This document shows, in pieces, positions 44,123-52,382 of a stretch of DNA of 64,000 nt. The DNA comes from Robertmurraya korlensis NBRC 107688 (GTDB taxonomy: Bacteria > Bacillota > Bacilli > Bacillales > Cytobacillaceae): assembly GCF_001591645.1 (NCBI RefSeq), contig NZ_BCVH01000008.1, forward strand, positions 1 to 64,000, given 5' to 3'. The notes beneath the pieces were generated by a model that ran no database searches, was not told the origin of the DNA, and saw only the letters and a program-made list of their open reading frames with translations. Position 1 is the first letter of the stretch. Each line of letters starts with the position of its first letter. A program made the position numbers and the translations under genes.

Positions 44123-44824
44123 ATGGAAAATCATCAGTTGGAAGGGTTAAGGAAATTTACTCCCGCTAGAATTGGAGTTGGCCGGACGGGTACAAGACCG
44201 TTAACAAAGGACTTCTTATCGTTTCGGATTGATCATGCAGCTGCAGTTGATGCCGTGTATGGGGAGGTTTCTTCAGAGCTATTACAAGAATTTAACCTTT
44301 TTGCCGTAGAAACATGCTATGGAACAAAAGAAGAGTATTTAAAAAGACCGGATAAAGGAAGAGTTTTATCAGTAGAAGGTGAACAGCTCATTAGTGAACG
44401 TTGTGTACGAAACCCTCAAGTGCAAATTGTTATCTCGGACGGTTTAAGTGCTAGTGCAATCAATGAGAATTTACTGGATGTGTATCCCGCTCTGTTGGAT
44501 TCTCTCTCTTTATATCAAATTGAGGTCGGGACCCCATTCTTTGTAAAAGGGGGAAGGGTAGCTTGTATGGATGCGATAGGGGAAATTCTTAATCCGGAAG
44601 CCTTTATCTTATTAATCGGAGAAAGACCAGGGCTTGTATGTGCTCATTCCCTTAGTGCCTATATGTGTTATCGCCCGCGAAAAGGAATGAAGGAATCGGA
44701 AAGAATGGTGATATCCAATATTCATCGACGTGGAACACCACCAATTGAAGCGGCCGCTCATATCGGAACCTTGGTTAATAAGATGCTCGAGCAAAAAGCG
44801 AGTGGAGTAAGCCTAGTTGTGTAA
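44123..44824 (+). CDS. eutC: Ethanolamine ammonia-lyase small subunit EutC
   Basis: Partner of EutB; contributes to cobalamin binding. It is 233 residues, shorter at the N terminus than enterobacterial EutC, which is common in Firmicutes. Conserved segments: RIGVGRTGTRPLT, DHAAAVDAVYGEV, VISDGLSASAINENL and IGERPGLVCAHSLSAYMCYRP. ATG at 44123 has GAGGTG 6 nt upstream. Confidence 0.94.
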   Translation: MENHQLEGLRKFTPARIGVGRTGTRPLTKDFLSFRIDHAAAVDAVYGEVSSELLQEFNLFAVETCYGTKEEYLKRPDKGRVLSVEGEQLISERCVRNPQVQIVISDGLSASAINENLLDVYPALLDSLSLYQIEVGTPFFVKGGRVACMDAIGEILNPEAFILLIGERPGLVCAHSLSAYMCYRPRKGMKESERMVISNIHRRGTPPIEAAAHIGTLVNKMLEQKASGVSLVV

Positions 44825-44854
44825 ATTGATATTCTATTAAAGGGGGAAAAAAGA

Positions 44855-46114
44855 ATGGTCATGGTTGGAGAAATCGTCATTTATATTATTATGGCATGTG
44901 CCATTTTAGGAGCGTTTGCAGCGATTAAAAACAGTGAGCAAGGATTAGGGCAACAATTTATGGAAGGCTTACATGCTGTTGGACATATTTTTGTTCCAGC
45001 AGCGGGAATCATGGCCTCTATTCCTTATCTATCTTGGTTTATTAACAAGGTATGTGGCCCATTCTTTGCAACAATAGGAGCCGACCCAGCAATAGCCGCC
45101 ACCGCGATTCTTGCTACTGACATGGGAGGATATCAATTAGCACAAGAGCTAGCGACCTCCTATGAAGGCTGGATCATGGCAATGATTGTTGGATTTATGG
45201 CAGGAGCAACCATCGTATTCTCAATTCCCATGGGTTTAGCTATGCTAGATAAACGTGACCATAAATATATGGCTTTAGGTGTGATGTCAGGTATTTTAAC
45301 GATTCCGATTGGTGCATTTATTTCAAGTGTATTAGTGGTGATAACGAATTCGAAAATTAGAGACGCCATCTCAACAACCACCGATTCTACCTATGAATTT
45401 ACGATCAGCTATTTAGAAATATTTGCTAATTTATCTCCTCTGATTATTTTTGTTGTTGTTTTAGCAGCTGGATTATACTTTTTACCAGACGTAATGATTA
45501 AAGGATTTATGTGGTTCGGAAGGATCATGGATGCAGGAATTAAACTGGTGTTAGTGTTCTCGATTGTGGAGATATTCACAGGTCTTTTCTCAAAGGTATT
45601 CGGCTCATGGGGCTTCCATCCAATCATGGCTGATGCAGATGACCAGTTTCGAGCACTTGAGACTGCAGGTTATATTGGAATTATGCTAGCTGGGGCATTC
45701 CCAATGGTCTATCTATTACAAAAATATGCAGGGAACCAGTTGGAAGCGATGGGAAGAAAAATAGGATTAAGTAAAGAAGGAAGTGCAGGACTGGTTGCGA
45801 CAATTGCTAATATTTTAGCGATGTTCAAACTCGTTCGTACGATGTCACCAAAAGACAAAGTAATCAATATTTCGTTTGCCGTATGCGCAGCATTTCTGTT
45901 AGGGGATCATCTCTCTTTTACTGCGAATTTCCAACCGACATTAATACTTCCCATTATTATTGGGAAGCTAAGTGCTGGTGTAATCAGTATTGGATTAGCG
46001 TATTGGTTGTCAGTGCCGAAAGCTTTAGAACTAGAAAAGAAGGATCGGGAAGCTGGAATTATTGGGAAACATGAGTATAGAGAGGTAGAATTAAAGAAAC
46101 AAGCAGTTTCATGA
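44855..46114 (+). CDS. eutH: Ethanolamine transporter EutH
   Basis: Membrane protein of the EutH family, 419 residues with about ten to eleven helices, proposed to take up ethanolamine. Conserved segments include FVPAAGIMASIPYLSWF, ATDMGGYQLA and FLLGDHLSFTANFQP. ATG after GGGGGAAAAAAG. Last gene of the operon; no aldehyde dehydrogenase, phosphotransacetylase or shell gene follows, so acetaldehyde must be handled by enzymes encoded elsewhere. Confidence 0.92.
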   Translation: MVMVGEIVIYIIMACAILGAFAAIKNSEQGLGQQFMEGLHAVGHIFVPAAGIMASIPYLSWFINKVCGPFFATIGADPAIAATAILATDMGGYQLAQELATSYEGWIMAMIVGFMAGATIVFSIPMGLAMLDKRDHKYMALGVMSGILTIPIGAFISSVLVVITNSKIRDAISTTTDSTYEFTISYLEIFANLSPLIIFVVVLAAGLYFLPDVMIKGFMWFGRIMDAGIKLVLVFSIVEIFTGLFSKVFGSWGFHPIMADADDQFRALETAGYIGIMLAGAFPMVYLLQKYAGNQLEAMGRKIGLSKEGSAGLVATIANILAMFKLVRTMSPKDKVINISFAVCAAFLLGDHLSFTANFQPTLILPIIIGKLSAGVISIGLAYWLSVPKALELEKKDREAGIIGKHEYREVELKKQAVS

Positions 46115-46124
46115 GATAGGAAAG

Positions 46125-46157
46125 TAGGTTGGTAAAGAATTCACCAACCTATTTTTT
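46125..46157. terminator. Terminator of the eut operon, bidirectional
   Basis: TAGGTTGGT pairs perfectly with ACCAACCTA over 9 nt, followed by T6 on the + strand; the convergent amidase gene ends at its edge. Confidence 0.82.
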
Positions 46158-46866
46158 ATTTTATTCGAAGCTCCTCCATCTTTTGAGACACAAGTGGATA
46201 AAAATACGTTCTAGCAGCGGTGGTCGTATTGCCACCAAAAAAATTCGTTCCTGGACAAGATTTCACCTCATAGCTTTTCGCCTGATCAAGTACCCTTTGC
46301 CCCGTTTTGTAATTCCACCAATGATGATAGGTGATGGTGTCCACAGATGGTGTGAGGTCGAATTTCAAGCAAAGCAGGGCTGTAATATACACAATTGTTT
46401 CCTTTTGTTCGGCGGTCATCACATCTTGCCCTTTATCAAAATTACCTACATTTTCAATGGCGATACCAACGGAATTTGCCTTTGCTCCAATCGAGCCATC
46501 AGGAGCCATATCAAAGGGTCTGGACACGGCTATTCTTCCATCAGGGAATGTGGTTATATTCTGCGCAATGGTTTTCCAATGCATGTTGGTCTTATGGTAA
46601 TTCTCCATTCCCTGAAGCAAAAGGAAGTGATTGGAGCCATTGAATCGTTTATAAGCTGGAGCCCATGTATGATGCTGTTGAATTAGATTAATTTTTCGAT
46701 GGAAAGTATTTTTTTGTAACCAATCCTTGAATTGCTCCTTAGTCATAAGAATGTGCTGACCTTGCTTTTGAGGTGTAGTACTTGCCTCTTGAACACTCGC
46801 GATTGCAAAGTTTGAGGGAGTGGTCATAAACAAACAAATAAGCAAACCAAATAGAACTCTTCTCAT
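46156..46866 (-). CDS. Secreted N-acetylmuramoyl-L-alanine amidase (Amidase_2)
   Basis: Cell-wall hydrolase of the T7-lysozyme/PGRP-like amidase type, 236 residues with an N-terminal signal peptide (about 1-24). Zinc ligands are expected at the first H in QQHHTWAP, in ITYHHWW and at C in SCPGTNFFGG. The segment NSVGIAIENVGNFDKG is also typical. No wall-binding repeats are present. It is monocistronic, convergent with eutH. Confidence 0.85.
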   Translation of the reverse strand: MRRVLFGLLICLFMTTPSNFAIASVQEASTTPQKQGQHILMTKEQFKDWLQKNTFHRKINLIQQHHTWAPAYKRFNGSNHFLLLQGMENYHKTNMHWKTIAQNITTFPDGRIAVSRPFDMAPDGSIGAKANSVGIAIENVGNFDKGQDVMTAEQKETIVYITALLCLKFDLTPSVDTITYHHWWNYKTGQRVLDQAKSYEVKSCPGTNFFGGNTTTAARTYFYPLVSQKMEELRIK

Positions 46867-47068
46867 CTGTTTTCCTTTCTGCTTCTATATTGTTTTTTAC
46901 GTTTATAGTTTGTTAAGGTTCAGGTCAAATATTCTTATTGCTTTTCCCTGAATAAACGGGAAAGGTATAATAAAAGCAAAGAAGTTGGACATTAAAAAAG
47001 GGTTATTTGCTGTGTGAACAAAACGGACGCAATACAATTTATAAAAGCTGAAAGAAGTGAAAGATACG

Positions 47069-48532
47069 ATGACAAAAACAAATGAATTTGGTTGGAACTT
47101 CGATAACAGCTATACCAACCTTCCAGAGACCTTTTATTCGAATACAAATCCTACCCCTGTAAGATCACCTGAAATGGTTAAGTTCAATGAATCATTGGCA
47201 AAGTCACTTGGATTAAATGTAGATGCTCTGCAATCTGAAGAGGCCGTAAAAACTTTTTCTGGAAATGAAATTCCAGCAGGTGCCTCGCCTATTGCCCAAG
47301 CATATGCGGGGCATCAATTTGGACATTTCAACATGCTTGGGGATGGCCGAGCTATTCTAATCGGTGAACATATAACACCTAATGGTGAACGTTTGGATAT
47401 CCAACTTAAGGGACCTGGGAGAACACCATATTCTCGTGGGGGAGATGGTCGCGCAGCACTTGGTCCGATGCTTCGGGAATATATCATTAGTGAGGCGATG
47501 TATGCACTTGGGATCCCTACGACACGTAGCTTAGCCGTCGTATCAACAGGTCAGCCGGTCATCCGGGAAACCAACCTGCCTGGTGCTATTTTGACTCGTG
47601 TAGCTGCCAGTCATATCCGTGTTGGTACATTCCAATATGCCGCGAAATGGGGAACTGTTGAAGACTCTCGAGCACTAGCTGATTATGCGATTACCCGTCA
47701 TTACCCAGATATTGCGGATCATGAGGATAAATATCTTTCCTTTTTAAAAGCGGTTATCAACCAGCAAGCGAAATTGATTTCCCAGTGGCAGCTTGTAGGA
47801 TTTATTCATGGTGTTATGAATACAGACAATATGACGATTAGTGGGGAAACAATCGACTACGGTCCATGCGCATTTATGGACATTTATGATCCGGAAACAG
47901 TTTTTAGCTCAATAGATGTCCAAGGTCGTTATGCGTATGGAAACCAGCCAGGAATAGGCGGTTGGAACTTATCAAGGTTTGCTGAATCGTTGTTGGATTT
48001 ACTTCACGACAACGATGAAGAGGCAGTTAAAATTGCTCAAGATGCAATTTCTGAGTATCCTGCATTAGCGAAGGGATATTGGCTAGAAGGTATGAGAGGA
48101 AAATTAGGGATATTTAATGCAGAAGAGCAGGATGAAAATCTGGTTCATGATTTGCTGAGCGTCATGAAGCAATATAAAGCGGATTATACAAATACCTTTA
48201 GAGCGTTAACCCGTGAAGCACATGAGGAGTCCGTCCTTCAAGGAACGACGGAATTTAACGACTGGTATAAGCGGTGGCAGGAGAGACTGGCTAGGCAGGA
48301 GCAATCAAAGGAAGCCGTACTCGAATTAATGCGTAAAAACAACCCTTCTGTGATACCAAGGAACCATCGGGTAGAAGAAGCACTTGAGGCTGCTCAGCAA
48401 GAAGACTATTCTGTAATGGATAATTTACTCGAGGCTTTAGCGAATCCTTACAATTATACTTCCGTACAGGAAGAATATTGCAAACTTCCAGATTCATCTG
48501 GTCTTCCTTATCGAACATACTGTGGAACCTGA
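47069..48532 (+). CDS. selO: Protein adenylyltransferase SelO (UPF0061/YdiU)
   Basis: Pseudokinase-fold enzyme that transfers AMP to Ser/Thr/Tyr of target proteins, linked to redox stress in E. coli. At 487 residues it is full length, with [53 protein letters not shown] (catalytic loop) and [10 protein letters not shown] (metal site). ATG at 47069 has GAAAGAAGTGAA upstream; the GTG 12 bp earlier lies within it. The C terminus ends in PYRTYCGT, without the selenocysteine found in animal SelO. Confidence 0.92.
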   Translation: MTKTNEFGWNFDNSYTNLPETFYSNTNPTPVRSPEMVKFNESLAKSLGLNVDALQSEEAVKTFSGNEIPAGASPIAQAYAGHQFGHFNMLGDGRAILIGEHITPNGERLDIQLKGPGRTPYSRGGDGRAALGPMLREYIISEAMYALGIPTTRSLAVVSTGQPVIRETNLPGAILTRVAASHIRVGTFQYAAKWGTVEDSRALADYAITRHYPDIADHEDKYLSFLKAVINQQAKLISQWQLVGFIHGVMNTDNMTISGETIDYGPCAFMDIYDPETVFSSIDVQGRYAYGNQPGIGGWNLSRFAESLLDLLHDNDEEAVKIAQDAISEYPALAKGYWLEGMRGKLGIFNAEEQDENLVHDLLSVMKQYKADYTNTFRALTREAHEESVLQGTTEFNDWYKRWQERLARQEQSKEAVLELMRKNNPSVIPRNHRVEEALEAAQQEDYSVMDNLLEALANPYNYTSVQEEYCKLPDSSGLPYRTYCGT

Positions 48533-48536
48533 TAAG

Positions 48537-48592
48537 AAACAATGCTATCAGGGTTGCATTATTAATAATGCTTCCTGGGTAGCATTGTTTTA
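48537..48592 (+). terminator. Terminator after selO
   Basis: AAACAATGCTA pairs perfectly with TAGCATTGTTT, enclosing a second small hairpin (GCATTATTAATAATGC), then a short T-rich tail. Confidence 0.7.
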
Positions 48593-48726
48593 CTTTTGGG
48601 AAAATTATAAATAAATGAATGGTACTAGAAAAGCAAAACGTAATTCGTTAAAATGGAAAAGTTATTGTTTAAAAGAAGGCATAATAGTAGAAAGTAACTT
48701 TGTAATGCATCTAAGGAGAGAACAGT

Positions 48727-49908
48727 ATGAGTATCATTATTGGCATTTTAGGCATCATCCTCACACTTGGGTTGGCCTACCTTTTATCAAATGATAAGAA
48801 GGGGGTTAACTTTAGAGCAATCGTAATTATGTTTGCACTTCAAATTACGATCACAATTGTGATGTTTAAGACGGTTGTTGGCTTAAAAATTGTTGAAGTC
48901 GTTTCAAACTTCGTTACACAAGTATTAACTTATGGGTATGAAGGGATAAATTTTGTCACAGGCGGATTAGTTCCTAAAGACACATCTGTATTTTTTATCA
49001 ATGTTTTGATGTTGATTATTTTCACATCCACTCTATTATCTATTCTAACGCATATTAAGATTTTACCTTTAGCAATCAAATACATAGGTGGAGCTATTTC
49101 AAAAATTACCGGCCTATCTAAGGTAGTGACGTTTAATTCTGTAAACTCTATTTTCTTTGGTCAAAGTGAATCCTTGCTAGCAATAAAAGCACATTTAGAT
49201 AAAATGAACAATAATAAGTTGTTCATCGTATCAACAAGTGCCATGGCGAGTGTGAGTGCAAGTATTATGGGTGCTTATATGAGTATGATTCCAGCACAAT
49301 ATGTCCTAGTGGCCATGATTTTAAATGCTTTTTCGGCTCTGATTATTGCTACGATTGTAGCTCCTATCCAATCAGGAGAAGATGAAGAGATCAACTTAAA
49401 AGAAGTTTCCCAATCAAAATCGATTTTTGAAGCAATCAGTGTGGGCGCGATTGACGGAGGAAGAGTTGCGTTAATTGTGGCAGCGATGTTGGTTGCCTAT
49501 GTGGGCCTAATGGCTTTAATTAATGCAGCTTTATCAGGATTAATCGGCATTTCCTTAACTGAGATTCTAGGATATGTATTTGCGCCAGTTGCTTTCATGA
49601 TGGGGATTCCAGCAAGTGAAATCTTAACGGCAGGTTCCATTATGGGAATTAAACTTGCCACAAATGAGTTCGTTGCTATGCTTGAATTCCAAACATTGAT
49701 TCCTGAACTAGGGGATCGTACGGTCGGAATCATATCAACCTTCCTAGTCTCATTTGCTAACTTTAGTTCAATTGGAATCATTTCTGGTTCCATTCAAGCG
49801 ATAAATGGTGAAAAAGCTGGTGTTGTGGCTAGCTTTGGACTAAAAATGTTACTGGCGGCTACTTTAGCTTCTGTATTAACAGCAACTACGGTAGGATTAT
49901 TCCTTTAA
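48727..49908 (+). CDS. NupC-family nucleoside transporter
   Basis: Concentrative nucleoside importer, 393 residues with about ten helices. It has an N-terminal pair of helices, the gate domain and the C-terminal core with FNSVNSIFFGQSESLLAI, GIPASEILTAGSIMGIKLATNEF and GIISTFLVSFANFSSIGII, all typical of NupC/CNT. ATG after AAGGAGAG. Monocistronic, ending at a strong terminator. Pyrimidine versus purine preference cannot be read. Confidence 0.9.
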   Translation: MSIIIGILGIILTLGLAYLLSNDKKGVNFRAIVIMFALQITITIVMFKTVVGLKIVEVVSNFVTQVLTYGYEGINFVTGGLVPKDTSVFFINVLMLIIFTSTLLSILTHIKILPLAIKYIGGAISKITGLSKVVTFNSVNSIFFGQSESLLAIKAHLDKMNNNKLFIVSTSAMASVSASIMGAYMSMIPAQYVLVAMILNAFSALIIATIVAPIQSGEDEEINLKEVSQSKSIFEAISVGAIDGGRVALIVAAMLVAYVGLMALINAALSGLIGISLTEILGYVFAPVAFMMGIPASEILTAGSIMGIKLATNEFVAMLEFQTLIPELGDRTVGIISTFLVSFANFSSIGIISGSIQAINGEKAGVVASFGLKMLLAATLASVLTATTVGLFL

Positions 49909-49933
49909 CAAAATGATTGAGCTAATTAGAAGA

Positions 49934-49962
49934 CCATTGTCCGTTTTGGGACAATGGCCTTT
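49934..49962. terminator. Terminator after nupC-like gene
   Basis: CCATTGTCC pairs with GGACAATGG over 6 nt, followed by CCTTTTTG; the convergent BtuF-like gene ends just beyond. Confidence 0.85.
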
Positions 49963-49965
49963 TTG

Positions 49966-50790
49966 TTATTTGTTACTATCCATCAATGGATCACTTTTCT
50001 CATTGAAAGTAGGATAAATCTCTGGATGAAGAAGAGAAGCAATTTTTGCTAAACCTAAGAGTAACCTAGGAGAAGGTCTACAAAACAATGGTTCATCCAA
50101 TATGTATAATTGATGGTTTTTGATTGCCTCCATTTGATCCCATTCAGGTCTTTTAAGGATTACCTTAGGGTTCACTTTCTCTTTTTGTACTCCGACCCAA
50201 ACTACGGAAATGACATCAGGATTTTTTCTTCGAACTTCGTCCCAATCCGTTTGCACACTCGCTTCTTTGCGGTCTGAAAAAATATTTTCTCCCCCAGCTA
50301 GCTCACTGATTTCCGTTAACCAGTTGCTTGCTCCCGGGGTGAATACTGGTTTCGCCCACCACTCCCAGTAAATATTTTTCGGAACTCCAACCTTCTGGCT
50401 CAGCGTTTTGTAGTCTCTGATGATAGAGGTAAACTTATCGTATACTAAGGTTGCTTTTTCTATAGAGTTTGTTGCTTTTCCTACAAACAATAAGGAATCA
50501 GCCACCTCTTGTAGGGTTGTTGGATTAGGCACGACTACATATGGAATGTTGCGTTTCTCTAATTCTTCAATATTGCGTTCCATCCCAGGGACAGTGAGAG
50601 AGGCCAACACCAGATCAGGCTGTAATTCTTCGACCTTATCCATATTTATATTGAGATCGGGCCCTAATCTAGGTAATTCTTTCATATCCTCTGGCCAATC
50701 AGAATAATTATCAACTCCAACTAGCGAGGAAGTTAATCCTAAATAAGCGACAATTTCGGTATTACTTGGACAAATAGAAATGAGTTTCAA
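49966..50790 (-). CDS. BtuF-like cobalamin-binding protein without signal peptide
   Basis: A 274-residue class III substrate-binding fold (BtuF/FecB type). It begins directly with MKLISICPSNTEIVAYLGL, so it has neither Sec signal nor lipobox. Segments typical of BtuF include RLGPDLNINMDKVEELQPDLVLAS, EWWAKPVFTPGASNWL and VISVVWVGVQ. The ATG follows AAGGAG, and no upstream in-frame extension encodes a signal. It probably works inside the cell, possibly in cobalamin handling, or is a non-transport relative. B12-dependent EutBC is encoded 5 kb away. Confidence 0.75.
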   Translation of the reverse strand: MKLISICPSNTEIVAYLGLTSSLVGVDNYSDWPEDMKELPRLGPDLNINMDKVEELQPDLVLASLTVPGMERNIEELEKRNIPYVVVPNPTTLQEVADSLLFVGKATNSIEKATLVYDKFTSIIRDYKTLSQKVGVPKNIYWEWWAKPVFTPGASNWLTEISELAGGENIFSDRKEASVQTDWDEVRRKNPDVISVVWVGVQKEKVNPKVILKRPEWDQMEAIKNHQLYILDEPLFCRPSPRLLLGLAKIASLLHPEIYPTFNEKSDPLMDSNK

Positions 50791-50874
50791 TGGAATACGC
50801 TCCTTACTCTAGGAATCTACTGTAATTACACTTATTATTATAATAAAAGAATCCGATTGAAGGAGGAGAAACAC

Positions 50875-51045
50875 GTGAAGAATTTCCATTGCTGTGCGAC
50901 GTGTGTGAATTATGAAATAAAAAAAGTGCACGGGAAAGTGACTTACCGATGCTCCCGATTAGGATTTGATACAAACCCAACCTATCAATTCAACTGCTGG
51001 GATCCGAAAGAGGCAGTGAAGAAGCTGATGGAGAAGAATAAATAA
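50875..51045 (+). CDS. Small cysteine-rich protein, 56 aa
   Basis: GTG start with AAGGAGG 8 nt upstream. The protein has HCCATCVNYE near its start, YRCSRLGFDT in the middle and FNCWDPKE near the end: five cysteines placed like a small zinc ribbon. No family name recognised; similar tiny Cys-rich proteins are common in Bacillaceae. It is divergent from the BtuF-like gene. Confidence 0.7.
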   Translation: MKNFHCCATCVNYEIKKVHGKVTYRCSRLGFDTNPTYQFNCWDPKEAVKKLMEKNK

Positions 51046-51050
51046 AGAGA

Positions 51051-51070
51051 TTTGATTTGATTTGATTTGA
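51051..51070 (+). repeat. Pentanucleotide repeat (TTTGA)x4
   Basis: Four perfect tandem copies of TTTGA directly after the small Cys-rich gene, in non-coding DNA before a lipoprotein gene. Confidence 0.8.
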
Positions 51071-51214
51071 TAGTAGGATTTTCTTTGGGATCGATTTAGA
51101 GTCCGAATGGGCCGGTGATTTGGACAGGATGGTCATGTAAATAAGAAAAATTATTTTTATTATTGTAAACAAATGGCTAAACTTCTATTTAGAGTAAAAA
51201 TTGAGGTGGTAGCA

Positions 51215-52279
51215 GTGAAAAAGTTCCTGATTATTATAATGACAATCGTCTTTGTTTCGGGGTGTTCAGGAGATAATGAACGCTTAAATGAAAATGAGGC
51301 TAGTGAAGCAGTTGCCAGACAAGCTGAGGTATTGGTGACTGATTTAGATATCCCTTGGAATATTACGAAGAATAATAATACCTTTTATCTAAGCCAGCGG
51401 GCAGGCAATATCATTAAAGTGAACGGAGAAAATGGTTCGAAAACGATTCAAGAGGTGGATGTTACAAAGGATGTCTCACATGTTGGGGAAGGAGGACTTT
51501 TAGGTTTTATCCTTTCTCCAGACTTTGAAAGCACTCAGAAAGCTTTTGCTTACCATACCTACCAACAAAATGGTGAAGTATTCAATCGGATCGTCGTTCT
51601 CCAGCTTATTCAGGATAGATGGAAAGAAACCTCCATTCTCCTTGAAGGAATTCCAGGTGGAAGAATTCATAACGGTGGAAGAATAAAAATTGGTCCGGAC
51701 GATATGTTGTATGCAACAGCAGGCGATGCTGGAAACCCTGATCATGCACAAAACATAAGTAGCTTAGCAGGGAAAATCTTGCGTATGGAATTAGACGGTT
51801 CGATACCAGAGGATAATCCAATCACTAACTCCTACGTTTATTCATATGGACATAGAAATCCTCAAGGGTTGGCTTGGGATAATCGTGGGAAATTATATAG
51901 TTCGGAGCATGGTCAGTCGGCGCATGATGAGATTAATCAAATTGACGTGGGGAAGAACTATGGGTGGCCCGTGATTGAAGGAGACGAAAAAGCTTCAAAT
52001 ATGGTTTCTCCATTATTTCAAACAGGAGAAGAAACATGGGCTCCATCCGGAATTGAAATTCATAATGGGAATATATACGTAGCGACCTTACGTGGGGAGA
52101 GTATTCGAGTCGTAAATCTATCTGGTACGGAAGTGGATACAGTATTTGAAGGTGCCGGTAGACTGCGGGATATTTTTATTGAGGATCAATCCCTATATTC
52201 CATAACCAATAACCGTGATGGTAGAGGGAATCCGAGAGAAGGTGACGATCGGTTATTTAGGCTGCCTATTACAAAGTAG
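51215..52279 (+). CDS. PQQ-type soluble aldose dehydrogenase lipoprotein
   Basis: Membrane-anchored extracellular glucose/sorbosone dehydrogenase-like six-bladed propeller, 354 residues. The signal peptide ends in the lipobox VSGC. Active-site-like segments include HVGEGGLLGFILSPDF, IPGGRIHNGGRIKIGPD, TAGDAGNPDHAQN, YSYGHRNPQGLAWD and SSEHGQSAHDEIN. Family members oxidise aldoses with PQQ; whether this organism makes PQQ is unknown, so the cofactor is inferred. GTG at 51215 has GAGGTGG upstream; earlier ATG at 51173 would displace the signal peptide. Confidence 0.84.
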   Translation: MKKFLIIIMTIVFVSGCSGDNERLNENEASEAVARQAEVLVTDLDIPWNITKNNNTFYLSQRAGNIIKVNGENGSKTIQEVDVTKDVSHVGEGGLLGFILSPDFESTQKAFAYHTYQQNGEVFNRIVVLQLIQDRWKETSILLEGIPGGRIHNGGRIKIGPDDMLYATAGDAGNPDHAQNISSLAGKILRMELDGSIPEDNPITNSYVYSYGHRNPQGLAWDNRGKLYSSEHGQSAHDEINQIDVGKNYGWPVIEGDEKASNMVSPLFQTGEETWAPSGIEIHNGNIYVATLRGESIRVVNLSGTEVDTVFEGAGRLRDIFIEDQSLYSITNNRDGRGNPREGDDRLFRLPITK

Positions 52280-52282
52280 TAA

Positions 52283-52313
52283 AAATGCCCAAAGGGTTTT
52301 TTGGGCATTTTTT
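52283..52313 (+). terminator. Terminator after sugar dehydrogenase gene
   Basis: AAATGCCCAAA pairs perfectly with TTTGGGCATTT over 6 nt, followed by T6. Confidence 0.88.
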
Positions 52314-52382
52314 GGTGTCTTCTACTCTTTTGATGGTAGAATAATGAGATATATCATGCTCCTCTAGAAAGGAGAGACATAC

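Noticed and set aside
46129-46686. Plus-strand frame of 185 codons
   Set aside because: It lies antisense to the secreted amidase, whose signal peptide and zinc motifs are convincing; it also begins inside the eut terminator.
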